Origin: Bradyrhizobium sp. dw_78
GTDB taxonomy: Bacteria > Pseudomonadota > Alphaproteobacteria > Rhizobiales > Xanthobacteraceae
Direction: 5' to 3'
Length of the DNA: 64,000 nt
NCBI RefSeq assembly: GCF_018449525.1
Contig: NZ_JAAVUS010000004.1
Span: forward strand, 1 to 64,000
The notes under the pieces: model-generated
Told to the model about the DNA's origin: nothing
What the model saw: only the letters and a program-made list of their open reading frames with translations
The model's database searches: none
Translations under genes and position numbers: made by a program
In this document: positions 18,443 through 28,423 of the stretch, in pieces
Layout: each line of letters begins with the position of its first letter
Position numbering within the stretch: the first letter of the stretch is position 1

Positions 18443-19162
18443 CTAGCTTCCCTCGCCCTTTTCAGGTTCGACAGCCGGCGCCAGCGCAAGTTCCAGATCA
18501 TCGCCCGGCTCCAGCGGATCCTCGTCCTCCCGCAAGGACGGATCATCCGACGGATTGGGCACCGTAAAGCCGGTCGGCAACCGGGAATCCAACAATCCCG
18601 TCCCCTTCAGCTCTTCCAGCCCCGGCAGGTCACCGAGCGCCTCCAGGCTGAACTGCGACAGGAAGGCCTCCGTCGTTCCGAATGTCAGCGGACGGCCCGG
18701 CGTCTTGCGGCGACCGCGCGGCCGGATCCAGCCGGTTTCGAGCAGCACGTCCAGCGTTCCCTTCGAGGTGATCACGCCGCGGATTTCCTCGATCTCGGCA
18801 CGCGTCACCGGCTGGTGATAGGCGATGATCGCCAGAACCTCGATCGCGGCACGCGACAGCCGTCGCGTCTCGGTGCTTTCACGCGTCATCAGCCAAGCGA
18901 GATCGCCCGCCGTGCGGAACGTCCATTTGTTGGAGACACGCACGAGATTGACGCCCCGCGAGGCATAGTCCGCCTGCAACTGCAACAGCGCCGCCTTGAT
19001 ATCGACGCCCTCGGGCATCCGTTTGGCAAGCGCGGCCTGGTCGAGCGGTTCGGCGGAGGCAAACAGCAACGCTTCCAGGAGCCGCAATTCCTCGGGCCGC
19101 GCCTGCGGATCAACAGGCCGCTCCTCCGCGTCTTCGATGCGTTTTTCCGCCAGGCTTGCCAT
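18443..19162 (-). CDS. scpB: Segregation and condensation protein ScpB
   Basis: Winged-helix partner of the SMC-ScpA condensin complex in chromosome segregation. Conserved segments are LRLLEALLFASAEPL, LSRAAIEVLAIIAYHQPVTRAEIEEIRGV and TLLETGWI-like LDVLLETGWIRPRGRRKTPGRP, and FLSQFSLEALGDLPGLEEL. The ATG at 19162 has AAGGAGA seven bases upstream, so it is preferred to a GTG at 19180. The 239-residue product has an acidic C-terminal tail. It starts just downstream of the scpA stop, so both are one operon. Confidence 0.94.
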   Translation of the reverse strand: MASLAEKRIEDAEERPVDPQARPEELRLLEALLFASAEPLDQAALAKRMPEGVDIKAALLQLQADYASRGVNLVRVSNKWTFRTAGDLAWLMTRESTETRRLSRAAIEVLAIIAYHQPVTRAEIEEIRGVITSKGTLDVLLETGWIRPRGRRKTPGRPLTFGTTEAFLSQFSLEALGDLPGLEELKGTGLLDSRLPTGFTVPNPSDDPSLREDEDPLEPGDDLELALAPAVEPEKGEGS

Positions 19163-19181
19163 GGCTTGGTCTCCTTCCACT

Positions 19182-20012
19182 TTACTCAGCCGTCACATCG
19201 GGCGCCGACATTGCGCCGGATGCTTGCGCCACACGCTTCCGGAAATAGAGCGGCGCGAACGCCTCTTTCTGGTTCAGTTCCATTTCGCCTTCCCGCACCA
19301 GTTCCAGCGCGGCGGCGAAACTCGAGGCAAATACGGTGGCCTTTTGCGAGGAGTCGGCGACGTAGCTCATCAGATAGTCGTCGAGGCAACCCCAGTCCTC
19401 GGCCAGCCCGACGAGACGCTCGAGCGTGGCCCTCGCTTCGGCCAGCGACCACACCGTGCGTTTGGCCAGATGCACCGTCGTCAGCACATTCTGCTGGCGT
19501 TGCACGGCATAGGCCGAGAGCAGATCGAACAGGGTCGCGGTGAATTTCGGGTGCTTGATTTCCGCGATCGACTCGGGACAGCCGCGCGGGAAAATATCGC
19601 GCTGAAACTGCGGACGATTCATCAGCCGGTTGGCGGCTTCACGGATCGCTTCGAGCCGGCGCAGGCGATTGGCGAGTGCGGTCGCCATTTCCTCGGCGCT
19701 GGGACCGTCAGGGGTTGCGGGTTCGGGCAGCAACAGGCGCGATTTCAGGAACGCCAGCCACGCCGCCATCACCAGATAGTCGGCGGCGAGTTCGAGGCGG
19801 ATTTTTCGGGCCTCTTCGATAAACGCCAGATACTGATCCGCCAGCGCCAGGATGGAAATCTTGGCGAGATCGACCTTCTGCTGCCGGGCCAGCGCCAGCA
19901 ACAGATCGAGCGGGCCTTCATAGCCCTCAACGTCCACGACCAGCGACGGCTCGCCTTCGGCAAGCTCGGCGGCGGGCCGCCCGGTTTCAAATGACAGAAT
20001 TTCCGCGCTCAT
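19182..20012 (-). CDS. scpA: Segregation and condensation protein ScpA
   Basis: Kleisin subunit that bridges the heads of the SMC dimer. Typical kleisin text: VDVEGYEGPLDLLLALARQQKVDLAKISILALADQYL near residues 28-67, and YLVMAAWLAFLKSRLLLP after it. 276 residues, expected size. It overlaps the end of nagZ by four bases (ATGA) and precedes scpB, which gives the conserved nagZ-scpA-scpB operon of alphaproteobacteria. Confidence 0.95.
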   Translation of the reverse strand: MSAEILSFETGRPAAELAEGEPSLVVDVEGYEGPLDLLLALARQQKVDLAKISILALADQYLAFIEEARKIRLELAADYLVMAAWLAFLKSRLLLPEPATPDGPSAEEMATALANRLRRLEAIREAANRLMNRPQFQRDIFPRGCPESIAEIKHPKFTATLFDLLSAYAVQRQQNVLTTVHLAKRTVWSLAEARATLERLVGLAEDWGCLDDYLMSYVADSSQKATVFASSFAAALELVREGEMELNQKEAFAPLYFRKRVAQASGAMSAPDVTAE

Positions 20013-21037
20013 GCGCTATTCATCCCTGCCCGATCAATCAGGGCATCCAGTTGCGCCCGCCCGGCGAGCCGGTCGAACGGTTGCGGCGCCTTGCGCGACG
20101 CCAGCGCCCGCCTGGCCCGCTGCAGCGCCTTGCCGGACAATTCCGGCGCTTCGCCGGCGACCGCCCGCATTTCATCCAATAGGCCGTTGCAATGCAGGAT
20201 CATGTCGCAGCCTGCGGTGATGATAGACCGGGTCCGCTCGGCGATCGACCCCGCCAGCGCATTCATGGACACGTCATCACTCATCAACAAACCCTGGAAC
20301 CCGATACCGCCGCGAATCACCTGCTCGATGATTGTCGCAGAAGTCGTCGCCGGATGGGCGGGGTCCAGCGCGCTAAACACAACATGTGCGGTCATGGCCA
20401 TCGGCAAGTCCGCCAATGGCCGGAACGCGGCAAAATCGGTCCGTTCCAGCTCCATTTTAGGCGTATCGACCGTCGGAAGGCTGAGATGGCTGTCCGCCGT
20501 AGCCCTGCCATGTCCCGGAATGTGCTTGAGTACCGGTAATACACCACCCTGCTCCAGGCCTTCGGCGACCGCCCGCGCGATCGCTGCGACCTTGCCGGGC
20601 TCGGTTCCATAGGCCCGATCGCCGATCACACTGTCGGCGCCATCGACGGGCACATCCGCCAGCGGCAGACAATCAACGGTGATTCCGAGATCGGCCAGAT
20701 CGGCCGCAATCAGCCGGGCGCTCAACCGCGCCGCCAGCAGCCCGAGCGCGGGATCGATGTCGTAGAGCGCGCCGAAGACCGCGCCTGCCGGATAGGCCGG
20801 CCAGCTCGGTGGGCGCAGGCGCTGCACCCGGCCGCCCTCCTGATCGATCAGGACCGGTGCGTCCGGATGGCCGACAACATCCCGTAATTCTTGAACCAGT
20901 TTAGCGACTTGCCGCGGCTCTTCGACGTTTCGCCGGAAAAGAATAAATCCCCAGGGCCGTTCGGAGCGGATGAATTCGCGCTCGGCAGCGCTCAATTCCA
21001 TCCCGGAGATGCCTGTGATGAAAGCGCGCGTGCTCAT
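20009..21037 (-). CDS. nagZ: Beta-N-acetylhexosaminidase NagZ
   Basis: Family GH3 cytosolic enzyme that removes GlcNAc from anhydro-muropeptides during cell-wall recycling. The catalytic loop KHIPGHGRATADSHLSLP and nucleophile region LLMSDDVSMNAL are intact, as is LIDQEGGRVQRLRPP. 342 residues, a single GH3 domain as in other NagZ. It heads the coupled nagZ-scpA-scpB set and follows the SPOR gene after a 45-base gap. Confidence 0.95.
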   Translation of the reverse strand: MSTRAFITGISGMELSAAEREFIRSERPWGFILFRRNVEEPRQVAKLVQELRDVVGHPDAPVLIDQEGGRVQRLRPPSWPAYPAGAVFGALYDIDPALGLLAARLSARLIAADLADLGITVDCLPLADVPVDGADSVIGDRAYGTEPGKVAAIARAVAEGLEQGGVLPVLKHIPGHGRATADSHLSLPTVDTPKMELERTDFAAFRPLADLPMAMTAHVVFSALDPAHPATTSATIIEQVIRGGIGFQGLLMSDDVSMNALAGSIAERTRSIITAGCDMILHCNGLLDEMRAVAGEAPELSGKALQRARRALASRKAPQPFDRLAGRAQLDALIDRAGMNSA

Positions 21038-21082
21038 GCGGCCGATTAGCCCGCGCGCCCTGAGGGGTCAAGGAAACCGCCA

Positions 21083-22717
21083 TCAATTCCTTTGGATGAC
21101 GCATTGGCCGCCCGCGCTTCTGAGGCTGCCGCAGAACTGCGACGCCTCCTCGGACGACCCGAACGGCCCGACCATGGCGCGGTAATAGATACCCTTGTCG
21201 CCGAGATCAGCCTTCCGGATCACGGGCGAGTGCGATCCCAGCACGGCAGGGAACTTGCCTTGCAGCACCCGGTAGGAGGTCTGCGCATCGGCCTCGTTGC
21301 GCTGCGATGAGACTTGCACCATGTAGCCGCTCGCGACCGCGCCCGGCACGCTGCTGGGCGCGATCGGCTCCGGAGTGCTGGTCGCGACCTGGGTACGCGG
21401 CGCCGGTGCAGGAGCCGTCTGGGCCGGCTGCGGCGCCAGCGACAGCGGCGCATTGGAAGCCGAAGCATTGGCGTTGGCCGCTGCCGCCGGGGTTCTCGGA
21501 ATGGCCGCCGGACGCGTGACGGGAATCGACCTTACCGCAGAAGGCTCCGGCGCAGGCGGCGGCGTCGCGGGCGCCGTGGAAGCGTCGGTGTCATCCCCCC
21601 GAAACGACAACGTCTTGATCTTGCGCGGCTGGCTGTTCGCGACCGTGCCATTTCCGGCATTCGGCGGCAGCGCGCTTGAAGTCACGCTCGCGACCGGCGG
21701 CGGATTCGGATTCTGGTTCAGCGGCGGGAACACCATCCGCGCCCCGGAATTGACGTTGGCATTGACGTCGACCGGCGCTTCCTCGCGCGGGACGATCTTT
21801 TCCGAACTGTCGGCGGAGGCGAGACGATCCGGCATCTTGCCGCTTCCGTCGGAAGGCGCCGGGATGATCTTGGTCGGGCTGGTATCCGCCCTGATGACCG
21901 GAGGCTCGCCGCTGCGCGGCGATCCGAGATAGGTGCGATAGGCGAACGCGGCGCCCGTCCCGACCACCGCCAGGACGAGAACCGCCACGACGGTGGCAAG
22001 ACCGCCGCGACGTCTCGGGGCCTCCTCCTCGACGCTGTCGTCGTAGCCGTCCTGATAGACGTACGGGTCGTCCGAATAGGCCTGCCCGTACTGCGCTTCC
22101 TGTCTGCCGGTCTCGATCTGGCCAAACAGCGCCTCGTCGTACCGGGACGGATCAAGCTGCGGCTCAGCCGGGGCGAAAGCCGGCGCCGGATCGTAGCCCT
22201 GCGCGGGCTCGGGATGCTGGGCCGCATATCGGCGCAGCGGATGCTCAGCTCCGGGATGATCCTCGCGTGGATAGTTTCGACCCGGATCCGGATAATGCTG
22301 AGCGGGGTAGTGCTGAGCCGGATGATGTTGCGCCGGGTAGGTTTGACCCGCGTAGCGCTGATTCGGGTCATGCTGATTCAGATCGTCCTGATCCGGATAG
22401 TTCTGGCTGGTATAGTTCTGCGTCGTCGCTTCCTGCCGTGTCGCACGCTGCATCCAGGGCGGAGGCCCCGCCGGAGGCGGATCTTCCGGCTCTGCCGGGG
22501 AATAGTCTGCCGGGGGATAGTAAGGCTCCCGCGCGACGGCTCTCGGCGGCGGCTGGCTCCGGCCCGTGGCGGCGCTGCCAAACGGATCGGTCTGGCCGAT
22601 CAGGCGCGCAAGCTCGGCCAGCGGATCGCTCTCGATCCGTGACGACTCATGAGGATCGTCGCCGCGATGATAGTTGTCGCCGCCGGGAAAAGGTCTGTTC
22701 TGATATCGATCAGCCAT
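21083..22717 (-). CDS. SPOR-domain membrane protein with low-complexity Pro/Tyr/Gln repeats
   Basis: A 544-residue single-pass protein. The first 230 residues are a disordered cytoplasmic region rich in Asp, Tyr, Pro, Gln and His, with a run of degenerate repeats such as AQHYPAQHYPD encoded around 22240-22430. A transmembrane helix (LATVVAVLVLAVVGTGAAFAY) follows, then a long Pro/Ala/Ser periplasmic linker and a C-terminal SPOR domain (YMVQVSSQRNEADAQTSYRVL to QCVIQRN). SPOR domains bind denuded septal peptidoglycan, so a division-site role is likely. In alphaproteobacteria an SPOR protein is normally found between argS and nagZ, as here. Confidence 0.88.
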   Translation of the reverse strand: MADRYQNRPFPGGDNYHRGDDPHESSRIESDPLAELARLIGQTDPFGSAATGRSQPPPRAVAREPYYPPADYSPAEPEDPPPAGPPPWMQRATRQEATTQNYTSQNYPDQDDLNQHDPNQRYAGQTYPAQHHPAQHYPAQHYPDPGRNYPREDHPGAEHPLRRYAAQHPEPAQGYDPAPAFAPAEPQLDPSRYDEALFGQIETGRQEAQYGQAYSDDPYVYQDGYDDSVEEEAPRRRGGLATVVAVLVLAVVGTGAAFAYRTYLGSPRSGEPPVIRADTSPTKIIPAPSDGSGKMPDRLASADSSEKIVPREEAPVDVNANVNSGARMVFPPLNQNPNPPPVASVTSSALPPNAGNGTVANSQPRKIKTLSFRGDDTDASTAPATPPPAPEPSAVRSIPVTRPAAIPRTPAAAANANASASNAPLSLAPQPAQTAPAPAPRTQVATSTPEPIAPSSVPGAVASGYMVQVSSQRNEADAQTSYRVLQGKFPAVLGSHSPVIRKADLGDKGIYYRAMVGPFGSSEEASQFCGSLRSAGGQCVIQRN

Positions 22718-22826
22718 CGTGATGATGCGTCCCCTCGGGAAAGGAAAGCCGACAACCCGTCATAGCAGACGGGTCGACGGCCGCCAGATACCCCCACAGA
22801 CCCCCATCTGAGGGAATTGCCCCCGC

Positions 22827-24620
22827 CTACCGCATCTCGTCCGGGGCATGGACGCCAAGAACGGCCAACCCCGATGCCAGAACCGAGACGACGCCCTGGA
22901 CCATGGCCAGTCGCGCCTTCGTGATTTCTGCATCATTATTGATAATGAAGCGTAAATAGGGCAAATCGCGGCCTTTCGTCCAAAGTGCATGAAATTCACT
23001 GGCCAAATCATATAGATAAAAGGCGATTCGGTGCGGCTCGTGGGCCGCGGCCGCTGCGTCAATCAATCGCGGGTACAAAGCAAGCTGCCTGAGCAGGCTG
23101 AGTTCCGCCGGATCGGTCAGCCGCTCCAGCGCCGATTCGCCCAGGAAGGCGGCCCGCGCATCGATCTCGTCCGGCAGGTCCGGGATCACCTCGCGGGCGT
23201 TGCGGAAGATCGAATAGCCGCGGGCATGTCCATACTGCACATAGAACACCGGGTTGTCCTTGGACTGCTCACGAACCTTGGCGAGGTCGAAGTCCAGCAC
23301 CGCATCGTTCTTGCGGAACAACATCATGAAGCGCACGGCGTCGGAACCGACCTCGTCGACCACCTCGCGCAGCGTAACGAAATCGCCGGACCGCTTCGAC
23401 ATCTTCACCGGCTCGCCGTTACGCAGCAACTTGACGAGCTGGACGATCTTCACATCCAGCGCCGCCTGGCCCGAGGTGACGGCTTTGACCGCAGCCTGCA
23501 TGCGCTTGATATAGCCGCCATGATCGGCGCCCCAGACATCGACGAGGTTGCCGAAGCCGCGATCGAACTTGTCCTTGTGATAGGCGATGTCGGACGCGAA
23601 ATAAGTGTAGCTGCCGTCGGACTTGAGCAGCGGCCGGTCGACATCGTCGCCATAGGCGGTGGCGCGAAACAGCGTCTGCTCGCGGTCTTCATAATCGTCG
23701 ACCGGCGCGCCTTTCGGCGGCGGCAGGCGTCCTTCGTAGACATCGCCTTTGGAACGGAGATAATCGATCGTCTCGGCGACGCGGTTGTTGCCGCCTTCGA
23801 TCAGCGAGCGCTCGGAGAAGAAAACATCATGCTTGATGTTGAGCGCGGCGAGATCCTCCTTGATCATCGCCATCATCATCGAAATCGCCTTGGCGCGCAT
23901 GATCGGCAGCCACGCGGCTTCCGCCATCGCCAGCAGCTTGTCGCCATGTTCGACCGCGAGTGCTTGCCCGACCGGCTTCAGATAGTCGCCGGGATAAAGC
24001 CCTTCCGGAATCTCACCGATGGTCTCGCCGAGCGCCTCGCGGTAGCGCAGGAACGCCGAGCGCGCGAGCACGTCGACCTGTGCGCCGGCGTCGTTGATGT
24101 AATATTCGCGGGTGACGTCATAACCGGCAAACGCCAGCAGGCTCGCCAGCGCATCGCCGAACACCGCGCCGCGGCAATGGCCGACATGCATCGGACCGGT
24201 CGGGTTGGCGGAAACATATTCGACATCGATCTTGCCGATAGCCCCTGCCGCGCTTCGGCCGTAGGAAGCGCCCGCGCGCAGCACCGTACGCAACGCGTCC
24301 GACCAGGCCGACGGCTTCAAGGTGAGATTGATGAAGCCGGGACCGGCGACATCGACCGAGGCAACCAGATCGTCGTTGCGCAACCGGGCTGCGATCTGCT
24401 CGGCGAGATCGCGCGGCTTTGCCTTGGCTTCCTTGGCCAGCACCATCGCCGCGTTGGTCGCCATGTCGCCATGCGCCGCATCGCGCGGCGGCTCGACCAC
24501 CACGCGCGACAGATCGATGCCCGCGGGCCATCCGGCTTCGGCGGCCAGCGCGCCGCAAACCGCATGCACGCGCGAAAGCACGTCGGCAAAAAGATGCTGG
24601 GGAGAGGGTTTTTCGGCCAT
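22827..24620 (-). CDS. argS: Arginine--tRNA ligase
   Basis: Class I synthetase. HVGH signature in [28 protein letters not shown]-type loop [13 protein letters not shown], an N-terminal additional domain for the tRNA D-loop and a C-terminal anticodon-binding DALR domain ending [11 protein letters not shown]. The ATG at 24620 ([11 protein letters not shown]) gives 597 residues and lies 10 bases after the dGTPase-like stop codon, so the two form an operon; the longer frame to 24656 would overlap that gene. Confidence 0.95.
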   Translation of the reverse strand: MAEKPSPQHLFADVLSRVHAVCGALAAEAGWPAGIDLSRVVVEPPRDAAHGDMATNAAMVLAKEAKAKPRDLAEQIAARLRNDDLVASVDVAGPGFINLTLKPSAWSDALRTVLRAGASYGRSAAGAIGKIDVEYVSANPTGPMHVGHCRGAVFGDALASLLAFAGYDVTREYYINDAGAQVDVLARSAFLRYREALGETIGEIPEGLYPGDYLKPVGQALAVEHGDKLLAMAEAAWLPIMRAKAISMMMAMIKEDLAALNIKHDVFFSERSLIEGGNNRVAETIDYLRSKGDVYEGRLPPPKGAPVDDYEDREQTLFRATAYGDDVDRPLLKSDGSYTYFASDIAYHKDKFDRGFGNLVDVWGADHGGYIKRMQAAVKAVTSGQAALDVKIVQLVKLLRNGEPVKMSKRSGDFVTLREVVDEVGSDAVRFMMLFRKNDAVLDFDLAKVREQSKDNPVFYVQYGHARGYSIFRNAREVIPDLPDEIDARAAFLGESALERLTDPAELSLLRQLALYPRLIDAAAAAHEPHRIAFYLYDLASEFHALWTKGRDLPYLRFIINNDAEITKARLAMVQGVVSVLASGLAVLGVHAPDEMR

Positions 24621-24630
24621 AAGCCGCCGC

Positions 24631-25833
24631 CTAACGCAAATCCGGGGTCGAGTCAAAAAGCCGCTGGTGCTCGGTCAGGGCAAAACGGTCGGTCATCCCG
24701 GCGATGAAATTGCCGATCCGCCGGGCGCGCCCGGTGCCGGATTCGGCCTCCGGACCGCCGGGCGGCGTCCATTCGCGGGGCAGATCGCCGGGGTTGTTCT
24801 GATAGCGCGCGAACAGATCGAACAGGATGGTCTCGGCCTCGCCCATCACCCGCATCACCCGCGGATGCCGGTACATCCGATGGTGCAGGAATGATTTGAT
24901 CTCGGCTTCGGCCTGCGCCACCGGCGCCGAAAACGCGATCAGCGCCTCGCCATAGCCACGGACCTCGTCGGCCGACCGGGGTTGCGCGGCGTCGAGCCGC
25001 CGCCCGGCCTCCGACACCACCGCGCCGATGAAACGGGAAATCAGCTCCCGCACCAGCTCCGCGCCGCGCCTGTCATGATCGAGCCCGGGATAACGCCGGT
25101 CGATCCCGGCGATGATCTCGGCCGTGAGCGGCATCACCTTGAGATCGTCGACCTCAAACAATCCGGCGCGCAGGCCATCGTCGATGTCATGGGCGTCATA
25201 GGCGATGTCGTCGGCGATGGCGGCCACTTGCGCCTCCAGCGACGCGAAACTCCATAATTCCAGGTCATAGGCGCCGACAAAATCCGAAATCCCGACCGGG
25301 ACGCCGCGCTCGCGATAGCGTCCGAGCGCATCGCCGTTTCGCGCGGCGAGCGGGCCGTTGTGCTTGACGATTCCCTCCAACGATTCCCAGGTCAAATTGA
25401 GCCCGTCGAATTCGGGATAGCGATGTTCCAGGGCGGTCACAACCCGCAGGGTCTGCGCGTTGTGATCGAACCCGCCGTCATCGCGCAGACAGGCATCGAG
25501 CGCCCGCTCGCCGGCATGGCCGAATGGCGGATGGCCGAGATCATGAGCCAGCGCCAGCGTTTCCGTGAGGTCCTCGTCGAGGCCGAGCTGCCGGGCAAGC
25601 GCGCGGGCGATCTGCGCCACTTCCAGCGTATGGGTGAGCCGGGTGCGGTAATGGTCGCCTTCATGGAACACGAATACCTGGGTCTTGTATTTCAGGCGGC
25701 GGAAAGCGGTGGAATGGATCACCCGGTCACAATCGCGCCGGAACGGGCTGCGGGTCTTGCTCGGCGGCTCGTCAAACAGCCGGCCGCGGCTGCGATCGGG
25801 GTCGCAGGCATAGGCCGAACGAGGAGCAGCCAT
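24631..25833 (-). CDS. dgt: Deoxyguanosinetriphosphate triphosphohydrolase-like protein
   Basis: HD-domain phosphohydrolase expected to split triphosphate from dNTPs and so tune nucleotide pools. Conserved text: [55 protein letters not shown] with the HD pair and the extra histidines of the dGTPase-like subfamily. The ATG at 25833 gives 400 residues; a GTG at 25845 is possible. It is of the shorter dGTPase-like type (about 400 residues), distinct from E. coli Dgt (505). Substrate specificity is not settled for this subfamily. Confidence 0.9.
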   Translation of the reverse strand: MAAPRSAYACDPDRSRGRLFDEPPSKTRSPFRRDCDRVIHSTAFRRLKYKTQVFVFHEGDHYRTRLTHTLEVAQIARALARQLGLDEDLTETLALAHDLGHPPFGHAGERALDACLRDDGGFDHNAQTLRVVTALEHRYPEFDGLNLTWESLEGIVKHNGPLAARNGDALGRYRERGVPVGISDFVGAYDLELWSFASLEAQVAAIADDIAYDAHDIDDGLRAGLFEVDDLKVMPLTAEIIAGIDRRYPGLDHDRRGAELVRELISRFIGAVVSEAGRRLDAAQPRSADEVRGYGEALIAFSAPVAQAEAEIKSFLHHRMYRHPRVMRVMGEAETILFDLFARYQNNPGDLPREWTPPGGPEAESGTGRARRIGNFIAGMTDRFALTEHQRLFDSTPDLR

Positions 25834-25964
25834 TCCGACCGACACGGTATTTTTAGTCCTTATCCATTTGATTCCACGAGATTACGCACTTAACTATGTC
25901 AGGCGCCGGTTACAAATGAATTGGGTATGACGCGAACCCGGATCATGATCTCATCTCGTTGTTT

Positions 25965-26014
25965 GAGTATGCTCCTTTCGGAAAGCCGGTTCCCGCCTTT
26001 TCCGGGTCATGCTC
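25965..26014. repeat. Diverged copy of palindromic repeat family A upstream of erpA
   Basis: GAGTATGCTCCTTTCGGAAA, then CCGGTTCCCGCC, then TTTTCCGGGTCATGCTC. It follows the same order as the element at 6906-6954 (CATGATC, CCGAAAA, CCGGTATCCAC, TTTTCGGGATCATG). It lies within 20 bases of the erpA start and so in its leader. Confidence 0.6.
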
Positions 26015-26030
26015 CAGTGGAGACCTTGCG

Positions 26031-26360
26031 ATGACAACAGCCGTCACCATCACCGAGCGGGCCGCCCGCCGAATCGGGCAAATCCTCAAGACCGAGGGCG
26101 ACGGTGCCATGCTGCGGATCAGCGTCGAGGGCGGCGGTTGCTCGGGCTTTCAATACAAGTTCGGCGTCGAGCGCGCGCAGGCCGAGGACGATCTGGTGAT
26201 CGAACGCGACAGCGCCGTGGTGCTGGTGGACCCGGCCTCGGTGCCGTTCCTGGCCGGCTCGGAAGTCGATTTTGTCGATGACCTGATCGGGGCGTCGTTC
26301 CGCGTGGTCAATCCCAACGCCACCGCATCCTGCGGCTGCGGCACCAGCTTCTCCGTCTAG
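26031..26360 (+). CDS. erpA: Iron-sulfur cluster insertion protein ErpA
   Basis: A-type carrier that hands Fe-S clusters to apo-proteins. The 109-residue product has the three invariant cysteines, one in EGGGCSGFQYKF and two in TASCGCGTSFSV at the C-terminus. The ATG at 26031 (MTTAVTITERAARRI) follows GTGGAGACC, a usable ribosome-binding site. It is divergent from the dGTPase-like gene and followed by xthA after 14 bases, hence probably co-transcribed with it. Confidence 0.93.
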   Translation: MTTAVTITERAARRIGQILKTEGDGAMLRISVEGGGCSGFQYKFGVERAQAEDDLVIERDSAVVLVDPASVPFLAGSEVDFVDDLIGASFRVVNPNATASCGCGTSFSV

Positions 26361-26374
26361 AAACGCGGGCGTTC

Positions 26375-27166
26375 ATGCGGATCGCGACCTGGAATGTGAA
26401 TTCGGTCCGGCAGCGGCTCGAACATCTGTTGAGCTGGTTGAAGGAATGCTCGCCCGACATCGTCTGCCTGCAGGAAATCAAATGCGTGGACGAGGCGTTT
26501 CCGCGGCTTGAGATCGAGGAACTTGGCTACAACGTCGTCACCCACGGCCAGAAGACCTTCAACGGCGTCGCGCTGCTATCGAAGCTGCCGTTCGACGAGA
26601 CCAAGTCCGGCCTCGCCGGCGACGACGAGGACGCGCATGCGCGCTTCCTGGAAGGCGTGGTGACGCTGAAGCAGGGCGTGCTGCGCGTCGCCTGTCTTTA
26701 CCTGCCCAATGGCAACCCGCCGGAAACAGAGAAATATCCCTACAAGCTCAAATGGATGTCGCGGCTTCTTGAATACTCGAAGCAACGGCTTAAAGCGGAA
26801 GAGCCACTTATTCTGGCCGGCGATTTCAATGTCATTCCAGCCGCGGCGGACGTTCATAATCCGGCGGCCTGGACCAACGACGCCCTGTTCCGCCCGGTTA
26901 CCCGCGAGGCTTTTCAATCGCTGCTGGGGCTTGGTTTGACCGACGCCCTGCGCGCCGTCACCGACGCGCCCGGGCAGTATACGTTCTGGGACTATCAGGC
27001 CGGCGCCTGGCAGAAAAACGCAGGCTTGCGCATCGATCATCTGTTGCTGTCGCCGCAGGCCGGCGACCGGCTGATCGATGTCGGCGTGGACAGCTACGTT
27101 CGCGCCTGGGAAAAACCATCCGACCATGTGCCGGTATGGGCCGATCTGGATCTGGAAGCGGCCTAG
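26375..27166 (+). CDS. xthA: Exodeoxyribonuclease III / AP endonuclease
   Basis: Mg-dependent repair nuclease that cuts abasic sites and trims 3' blocks. Family text: MRIATWNVNSVRQRLEHLL, CLQEIKCVDEAFP with the metal-binding glutamate, LAGDFNVIPAAADVHN, and the C-terminal RIDHLLLSPQ and PSDHVPVWADL with the catalytic histidine. 263 residues. It lies 14 bases after erpA. Confidence 0.95.
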   Translation: MRIATWNVNSVRQRLEHLLSWLKECSPDIVCLQEIKCVDEAFPRLEIEELGYNVVTHGQKTFNGVALLSKLPFDETKSGLAGDDEDAHARFLEGVVTLKQGVLRVACLYLPNGNPPETEKYPYKLKWMSRLLEYSKQRLKAEEPLILAGDFNVIPAAADVHNPAAWTNDALFRPVTREAFQSLLGLGLTDALRAVTDAPGQYTFWDYQAGAWQKNAGLRIDHLLLSPQAGDRLIDVGVDSYVRAWEKPSDHVPVWADLDLEAA

Positions 27167-27171
27167 AAATT

Positions 27172-27195
27172 CGGTTCTGATTGAATCAGAATCGA
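27172..27195. repeat. Short palindromic module of repeat family B
   Basis: CGGTTCTGATTGAATCAGAATCG just after the xthA stop codon. The same inverted module TTCTGATT-N-AATCAGAA ends the longer family B element at 46655-46761. It could also fold as a hairpin in the xthA mRNA end. Confidence 0.6.
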
Positions 27196-27235
27196 AGCGA
27201 CGCGATCTTGTCCGATGGCTGACGCTGCGCGCGGA

Positions 27236-27979
27236 TCACCCGAAGGCTTCATCATCCTTGTGATCGGATTCGCCCCGCTTCCAATAGCCGGCAGCGTGGA
27301 GGCGTCGGCGATCAGCACCCCAATCCGACAAGGCCTGCTTGCGAAGCGACGTCACGATTGACGACTCCGCCGCGATCCAGATGACCGTATTTTCGTCGGG
27401 CCTCCCCAGAGTTTTTGCGGCTTCCACTAAACTCCCGGACAGAGATCGTCCGCCGCCCTTGCGGTGCAGCCAATTGAAATTGACCGCAGCGACGGTGTCG
27501 ATGGTTTGTTCATCGCCGACGTCGTCAACTTCCACGAAGACGTCTGCCCGCGCATGCGCCGGAAGAGCTTCGAGAATCCCCCCGATCGCCGGCAGCGCGG
27601 TCTCGTCGCCGAACAGCAGATAGTGTTCCGTTGAATTTTGGACGGCAAAGCCGCTGCGCGGATGTGTGGCGCTGATCTCGAACGGATCACCGGGTTTGAC
27701 ACGCGCCGCCCATGCCGAGACTGGACCGTTGTCTCCGTGAAGGACGAAGTCGAGTTCGAGCTTCTTCGACAACGGATCGAAACGTCGGACCGTATATGCG
27801 CGCCCCGCAATGGCCTGCTCGTTGCCGCCAGGCGCGAAAACCTTGAGCCACTGGGCGGGCAATCCAGCCCGGAACGCCGGCAAATGGCTCCCGTCGACGG
27901 TGATCCGCTTCATGTGCGGCGTCACCAATTCGACGCGTTCGGCGGCGACGCGAAAGAGGCTATAGGGAGGGCGAGCCAT
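27236..27979 (-). CDS. Siderophore-interacting (ferric-siderophore reductase) family flavoprotein
   Basis: A 247-residue member of the SIP/ViuB family, which reduces ferric siderophores in the cytoplasm using FAD and a reduced pyridine nucleotide or ferredoxin. The FAD-binding RxYxxR-type motif is GRAYTVRRFD; DETALPAIGGILEAL and the C-terminal DWGADRRRLHAAGYWKRGE are typical. No siderophore transporter or biosynthesis gene is near in the window. The 3' side converges on xthA with about 70 bases between stops. Confidence 0.88.
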   Translation of the reverse strand: MARPPYSLFRVAAERVELVTPHMKRITVDGSHLPAFRAGLPAQWLKVFAPGGNEQAIAGRAYTVRRFDPLSKKLELDFVLHGDNGPVSAWAARVKPGDPFEISATHPRSGFAVQNSTEHYLLFGDETALPAIGGILEALPAHARADVFVEVDDVGDEQTIDTVAAVNFNWLHRKGGGRSLSGSLVEAAKTLGRPDENTVIWIAAESSIVTSLRKQALSDWGADRRRLHAAGYWKRGESDHKDDEAFG

Positions 27980-28423
27980 GGGTAATCCTCTTAAGCGAGC
28001 AGGCGCGTCACGAGCGCAAGCTTTTTGCCCCGCTCCTCATCGAGGGAGCAGAAGCCGTTTGGAGGCGCGGACATAAACGAGATAACCGCCAGGGGCTCGA
28101 TACTGAGTGAATCCACGTCGGGCCCCATAGAACGCGCCAAGTGTCGGAGCCAGAATACGAAATCCACGCAATGACCGCATTACGCAAACGGGACAACCTA
28201 TTGCGATTTCAGGTCAGCACTGTTGGAATCGTTCAAAGATACCGGAGGTCGGTGAGGCAGCGTTGCGCCAGATACCGGGCCAGCGGTTTGCGGTCGAGAC
28301 GCTGCAACGCGATGAGGATGTGGAGTTGTTGGCGCCAGCGGCCGAGGCTCATGCCGGTTGGCTTGAATTGTTTTGGTCGATGGGCCCGCTGCGCGAAGCC
28401 CACCCCAATTGCAAAGACGAAAA
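27980..28423. other. Unexplained gap with short candidate ORFs
   Basis: About 440 bases between the siderophore-interacting gene and the exoR-like gene, with no gene I can name. On the minus strand one frame (28180-28037) encodes a 47-residue Arg-rich peptide (MRSLRGFRILAPTLG, then RAPGGYLVYVRASKR). An overlapping frame ends LDEERGKKLALVTRLLA right before the flavoprotein start. A third (28352-28233) encodes SLGRWRQQLHILIALQRLDR, which weakly resembles DUF1127 proteins. All may be decayed remnants; none has a clear ribosome-binding site. Confidence 0.35.

Noticed and set aside
28233..28352. Possible short DUF1127-like gene on the minus strand
   Set aside because: Similarity is limited to a few residues (RWRQQL, ALQRLDR), the end of the motif is not conserved, and there is no ribosome-binding site.
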